A model generated the notes under the pieces. That model was not told where the DNA came from, searched no databases, and saw nothing but the letters and a program-made list of their open reading frames with translations. Positions 28,882-30,964 of a stretch of 30,964 nt of DNA are shown here, in pieces. Numbering within the stretch: the stretch's first letter is position 1; the number at the start of each line of letters is the position of its first letter. A program made the position numbers and the translations under genes. The stretch is from Clostridiales bacterium (GTDB lineage: Bacteria > Bacillota > Clostridia > Lachnospirales > WRAX01): positions 1 to 30,964 of the forward strand of contig JAITMW010000125.1 in the NCBI GenBank assembly GCA_031277155.1. Direction: 5' to 3'.

Positions 28882-30471
28882 ATGGAAAACAAAACCAAAT
28901 ATATATTTGTCACCGGCGGCGTAGCCTCCGGCCTGGGAAAGGGCATTGTTGCGGCGTCCCTGGGCAGGCTGTTGAAATCCCGCGGGTATAGGGTGTCCAA
29001 CCAAAAATTTGACCCCTATATCAATGTGGACCCCAGCTTTATGAGCCCCATCCAGCATGGCGAGGTGTTTGTGACCGACGACGGTGCCGAATGTGACCTT
29101 GACGTGGGCCATTACGAAAGATTCACCGATGAAAATTTGACAAAAAATGCCAATATCACCGCCGGCAAAATTTATCTTTCCGTGCTGGAAAAAGAGCGGC
29201 GCGGCGATTATAACGGCAAAACCGTCCAGGTTGTGCCCCATATCACAAACCATATAAAAGACCTTATTGTGCAGGTGGCAAAAGACGGCACCCGGGACAT
29301 CGTCATCACCGAAATTGGCGGCACCGTGGGCGACATGGAAAGCCGCCCCTTCCTAGAGGCCTTTCGGCAAATGGTCTTTGACGTGGGCCGCGAAAATGTG
29401 CTGTATGTCCATGTCACGCTGCTGCCCTATCTGGAAAAAGGCGGCGAAATTAAAACAAAGCCCACCCAGCACAGTGTGAAAGAGCTGCTTTCCATGGGCA
29501 TACAGCCCGATATGATAGTCTGCCGCACATCCCGCCCCCTCACAGACGAGGTGAAGGACAAAATAGCCCTGTTTTGCAATGTGGCCAAAGATTGCGTCAT
29601 TGAAAACATGGACGCGGATTCCATATACCAGGTGCCCCTGCTGCTGGAAGAGCAAAACTTTGCCCAGGTGGCCCTGCGGCGCCTTGGCCTTGCGGACCAC
29701 CCCGCCAATCTGGATGAATGGCGCGCCCTGGTAAAAAGGCAAAATGCCGCCGCGGACAAAATTACAATATCTTTGGTGGGCAAATACACCGTCTTGCACG
29801 ATGCCTATTTTTCCACCATCGAGGCCCTGAAAGCCGCGGGCTTCGCCACAGGCGCCCATATTGACATAAACTGGGTGCCGGCCGAATCCCTGGAAAAAGG
29901 CGACACCGCCCCATTGCAGGGCAGCCACGGCATCCTCATAGGCGGCGGCTTTGGCGTCCGCGGCCTGGAGGGCAAAATTGCCGCCGCAAAATTTGCCCGC
30001 AAAAACAAAATCCCCTGCCTCGCGATAGGCATGGGCGCCCAGGCTATGGCCATAGATTTTGCCCGCAATGTCATTGGCCTTGCCGGCGCAAACTCCACAG
30101 AATTTGACGAAAGCACGCCCCACCCCATCGCCCACAACATATACAACAAAATGCGCCTGGGCAGCTGCCCCTGCAAAATTGCCGAAGGCACCCTGGCCGC
30201 CGGCATCTATAAAGCAGCCCATACGGACGAACGCCACCGCCACCGCTATGAGTTTAATGCCGCCTACCGCACTGAATTTAAGGACCACGGCCTCATCTTC
30301 TCCGGCGAAAGCCCCGACGGCCGCCTCCTTGAAATGCTGGAGCTTAAATCAGACATCCACCCATGGTTTCTCGGCACAATTTTCAGCCCCCAATTCAAAT
30401 CCCGCCCCAATGTCCCGCACCCCATATTTGCCGGCTTTATAGCCGCCTGCAACCAAAGGCCAAGCCCATAA
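28882..30471 (+). CDS. pyrG: CTP synthase with a degenerate glutaminase domain
   Basis: PyrG makes CTP from UTP, ATP and ammonia, which normally comes from its own glutaminase domain. This 529-residue protein is full length. The synthetase half (1-270) is well kept: VTGGVASGLGKGI, NQKFDPYINVDPS, HGEVFVTDDGAECDLD, ITEIGGTVGDMES and KTKPTQHS. The class I glutaminase half (about 290-529) is recognisable but has lost its triad. The nucleophile motif GICLGMQ is AIGMGAQ, so Cys is Gly383. The FHPEFKSRP motif is FSPQFKSRP, so His is Ser502 and Glu is Gln504. PGGFG is GGGFG. It should be unable to use glutamine; free ammonia, or a partner, would be needed. ATG 28882 follows GAGGTG. Alternatively it is a secondary PyrG beside an intact one elsewhere. 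Confidence 0.95.
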   Translation: MENKTKYIFVTGGVASGLGKGIVAASLGRLLKSRGYRVSNQKFDPYINVDPSFMSPIQHGEVFVTDDGAECDLDVGHYERFTDENLTKNANITAGKIYLSVLEKERRGDYNGKTVQVVPHITNHIKDLIVQVAKDGTRDIVITEIGGTVGDMESRPFLEAFRQMVFDVGRENVLYVHVTLLPYLEKGGEIKTKPTQHSVKELLSMGIQPDMIVCRTSRPLTDEVKDKIALFCNVAKDCVIENMDADSIYQVPLLLEEQNFAQVALRRLGLADHPANLDEWRALVKRQNAAADKITISLVGKYTVLHDAYFSTIEALKAAGFATGAHIDINWVPAESLEKGDTAPLQGSHGILIGGGFGVRGLEGKIAAAKFARKNKIPCLAIGMGAQAMAIDFARNVIGLAGANSTEFDESTPHPIAHNIYNKMRLGSCPCKIAEGTLAAGIYKAAHTDERHRHRYEFNAAYRTEFKDHGLIFSGESPDGRLLEMLELKSDIHPWFLGTIFSPQFKSRPNVPHPIFAGFIAACNQRPSP

Positions 30472-30745
30472 TTTCACAGAAAATTTTCCATTTTTTTGCG
30501 CATATGGCGCATTTTGCCTAACATAAATAAGGCAAAACGGCAAAACCTAACAGGGCAAGCAAAGCTTCGTAAATCACACAAGATGTACCAAACGAAAAGA
30601 CAGAATATGGATTTTGTAACAATTTACGTCAAACCACACAACAACAAAAACATCAACTTTTCGCCAAAAATCCATCGCCCAACCATCTAGCATTCCCCTT
30701 TTGTGTCAAAAATATTACAAGAAAATTACACTTGCACATTTTTTA
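30472..30745. other. Gene-free AT-rich intergenic stretch
   Basis: Apart from a weak terminator just after pyrG, nothing coding is supported in this part of the 421-base gap. A 64-codon open frame at 30496-30690 has no ribosome-binding site and an unlikely composition. The stretch is AT-rich and ends at a strong promoter. Confidence 0.6.
30497..30515 (+). terminator. Weak terminator after pyrG
   Basis: TGCGC (30497-30501) pairs with GCGCA (30507-30511) around ATATG, followed by TTTT. The stem is only five pairs. Confidence 0.4.
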
Positions 30746-30774
30746 TTGACGCGGGGGCCCACACTTGCTAAAAT
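30746..30774 (+). promoter_or_regulatory. Sigma-A promoter for the last gene
   Basis: TTGACG (30746-30751) and TAAAAT (30769-30774) are separated by 17 bases. Transcription should start near 30781, leaving a leader of about 110 bases before ATG 30893, unusually long for this window. Confidence 0.75.
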
Positions 30775-30798
30775 GGTAATGTAAACAAAAAAATGGGC

Positions 30799-30812
30799 AC
30801 GGCGCGCGCCGT
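30799..30812 (+). promoter_or_regulatory. GC-rich 14-bp palindrome in the mRNA leader
   Basis: ACGGCGCGCGCCGT is a perfect palindrome about 20 bases after the expected transcription start, in otherwise AT-rich sequence. It may fold at the 5' end of the mRNA and protect it, or be a protein-binding site. Confidence 0.45.
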
Positions 30813-30892
30813 CTTAAATGACAAAGAGATTCCCACCTCTGCCACAACCGCCTCGCCCACAAAATCCAACTTTTAAAGGAGGAATTACTGCA

Positions 30893-30964
30893 ATGAATTT
30901 AAGAAGAAGAATTGCGTCCGCCCTTGCGGTCGTAATGGCAGTCGGTTCTCTGGGCATTATGGAC
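30893..30964 (+). CDS. Start of a secreted protein gene (signal peptide only, cut by window end)
   Basis: Twenty-four codons are visible. The protein starts MNLRRRIASALAVVMAVGSL, a basic start followed by a hydrophobic core: a signal peptide much like those of the SLH proteins upstream. AAAGGAGG lies a good distance before the ATG, and a strong promoter and long leader precede it. Together these suggest a highly expressed surface protein, possibly an S-layer protein, but no mature sequence is visible. Confidence 0.7.
   Translation, partial: MNLRRRIASALAVVMAVGSLGIMD

Noticed and set aside
30496..30690. Small gene downstream of pyrG
   Set aside because: No ribosome-binding site, low-complexity composition, and it overlaps the pyrG terminator hairpin.

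Overview
The window is a 31-kb piece of a bacterial chromosome, most likely from a flagellated, S-layer-bearing anaerobe of the class Clostridia (Bacillota). Evidence for this is the gene order mbl - flhO/flhP, the comF - flgM - flgN - flgK - flgL - fliW - csrA cluster (the Bacillus subtilis arrangement), AGGAGG/GAGGTG ribosome-binding sites, frequent TTG and GTG starts, near-consensus sigma-A promoters, and proteins with SLH and copper-amine-oxidase-N domains. I cannot place it below class level. No tRNA, rRNA, CRISPR array, transposase or phage gene was seen.

Layout. 1-2.6 kb: the 3' end of an MreB/Mbl gene, then flgF (flhO), flgG (flhP) and a rod-binding FlgJ-like gene behind a perfect sigma-A promoter. 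2.6-5.8 kb: palindromic repeats, recD2 and comF. 5.8-14.1 kb: a late flagellar operon behind a sigma-28-like promoter: flgM, flgN, two tandem flgK genes, flgL, fliW, csrA, an unknown coiled-coil gene and an APH-family kinase, the last four overlapping. 14.1-23.5 kb, mainly minus strand: a CAP-domain protein, YihY, an LCP cell-wall enzyme, a HIT protein, metK, rluD, lspA, aroB and a secreted stalk-like protein. Plus-strand genes for a NusG-II protein, a Gx transporter and a Nudix hydrolase lie among them. 23.7-31 kb, plus strand: two large SLH proteins, two small coiled-coil proteins, pyrG, and the start of another secreted protein behind a strong promoter.

How the parts fit: flgM, fliW and csrA are the regulatory side of flagellar assembly (sigma-28 control and CsrA translational control), and flgF, flgG, flgJ, flgK, flgL and flgN the structural and chaperone side. 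The SLH, LCP, stalk-like and last secreted proteins are envelope functions. metK, aroB, pyrG, lspA and rluD are housekeeping.

Most notable: (1) the CTP synthase has lost all three catalytic residues of its glutaminase domain (Cys, His and Glu are Gly383, Ser502 and Gln504) while its synthetase domain looks intact; (2) two identical 16-bp perfect parS palindromes lie 20 kb apart, one inside the aroB reading frame; (3) a cluster of DnaA-box-like 9-mers lies where two genes converge; (4) nested-palindrome elements start at or just after stop codons; (5) an unknown coiled-coil gene and a kinase are translationally coupled to csrA; (6) two adjacent small coiled-coil genes lie upstream of pyrG, one built from 21-bp repeats.
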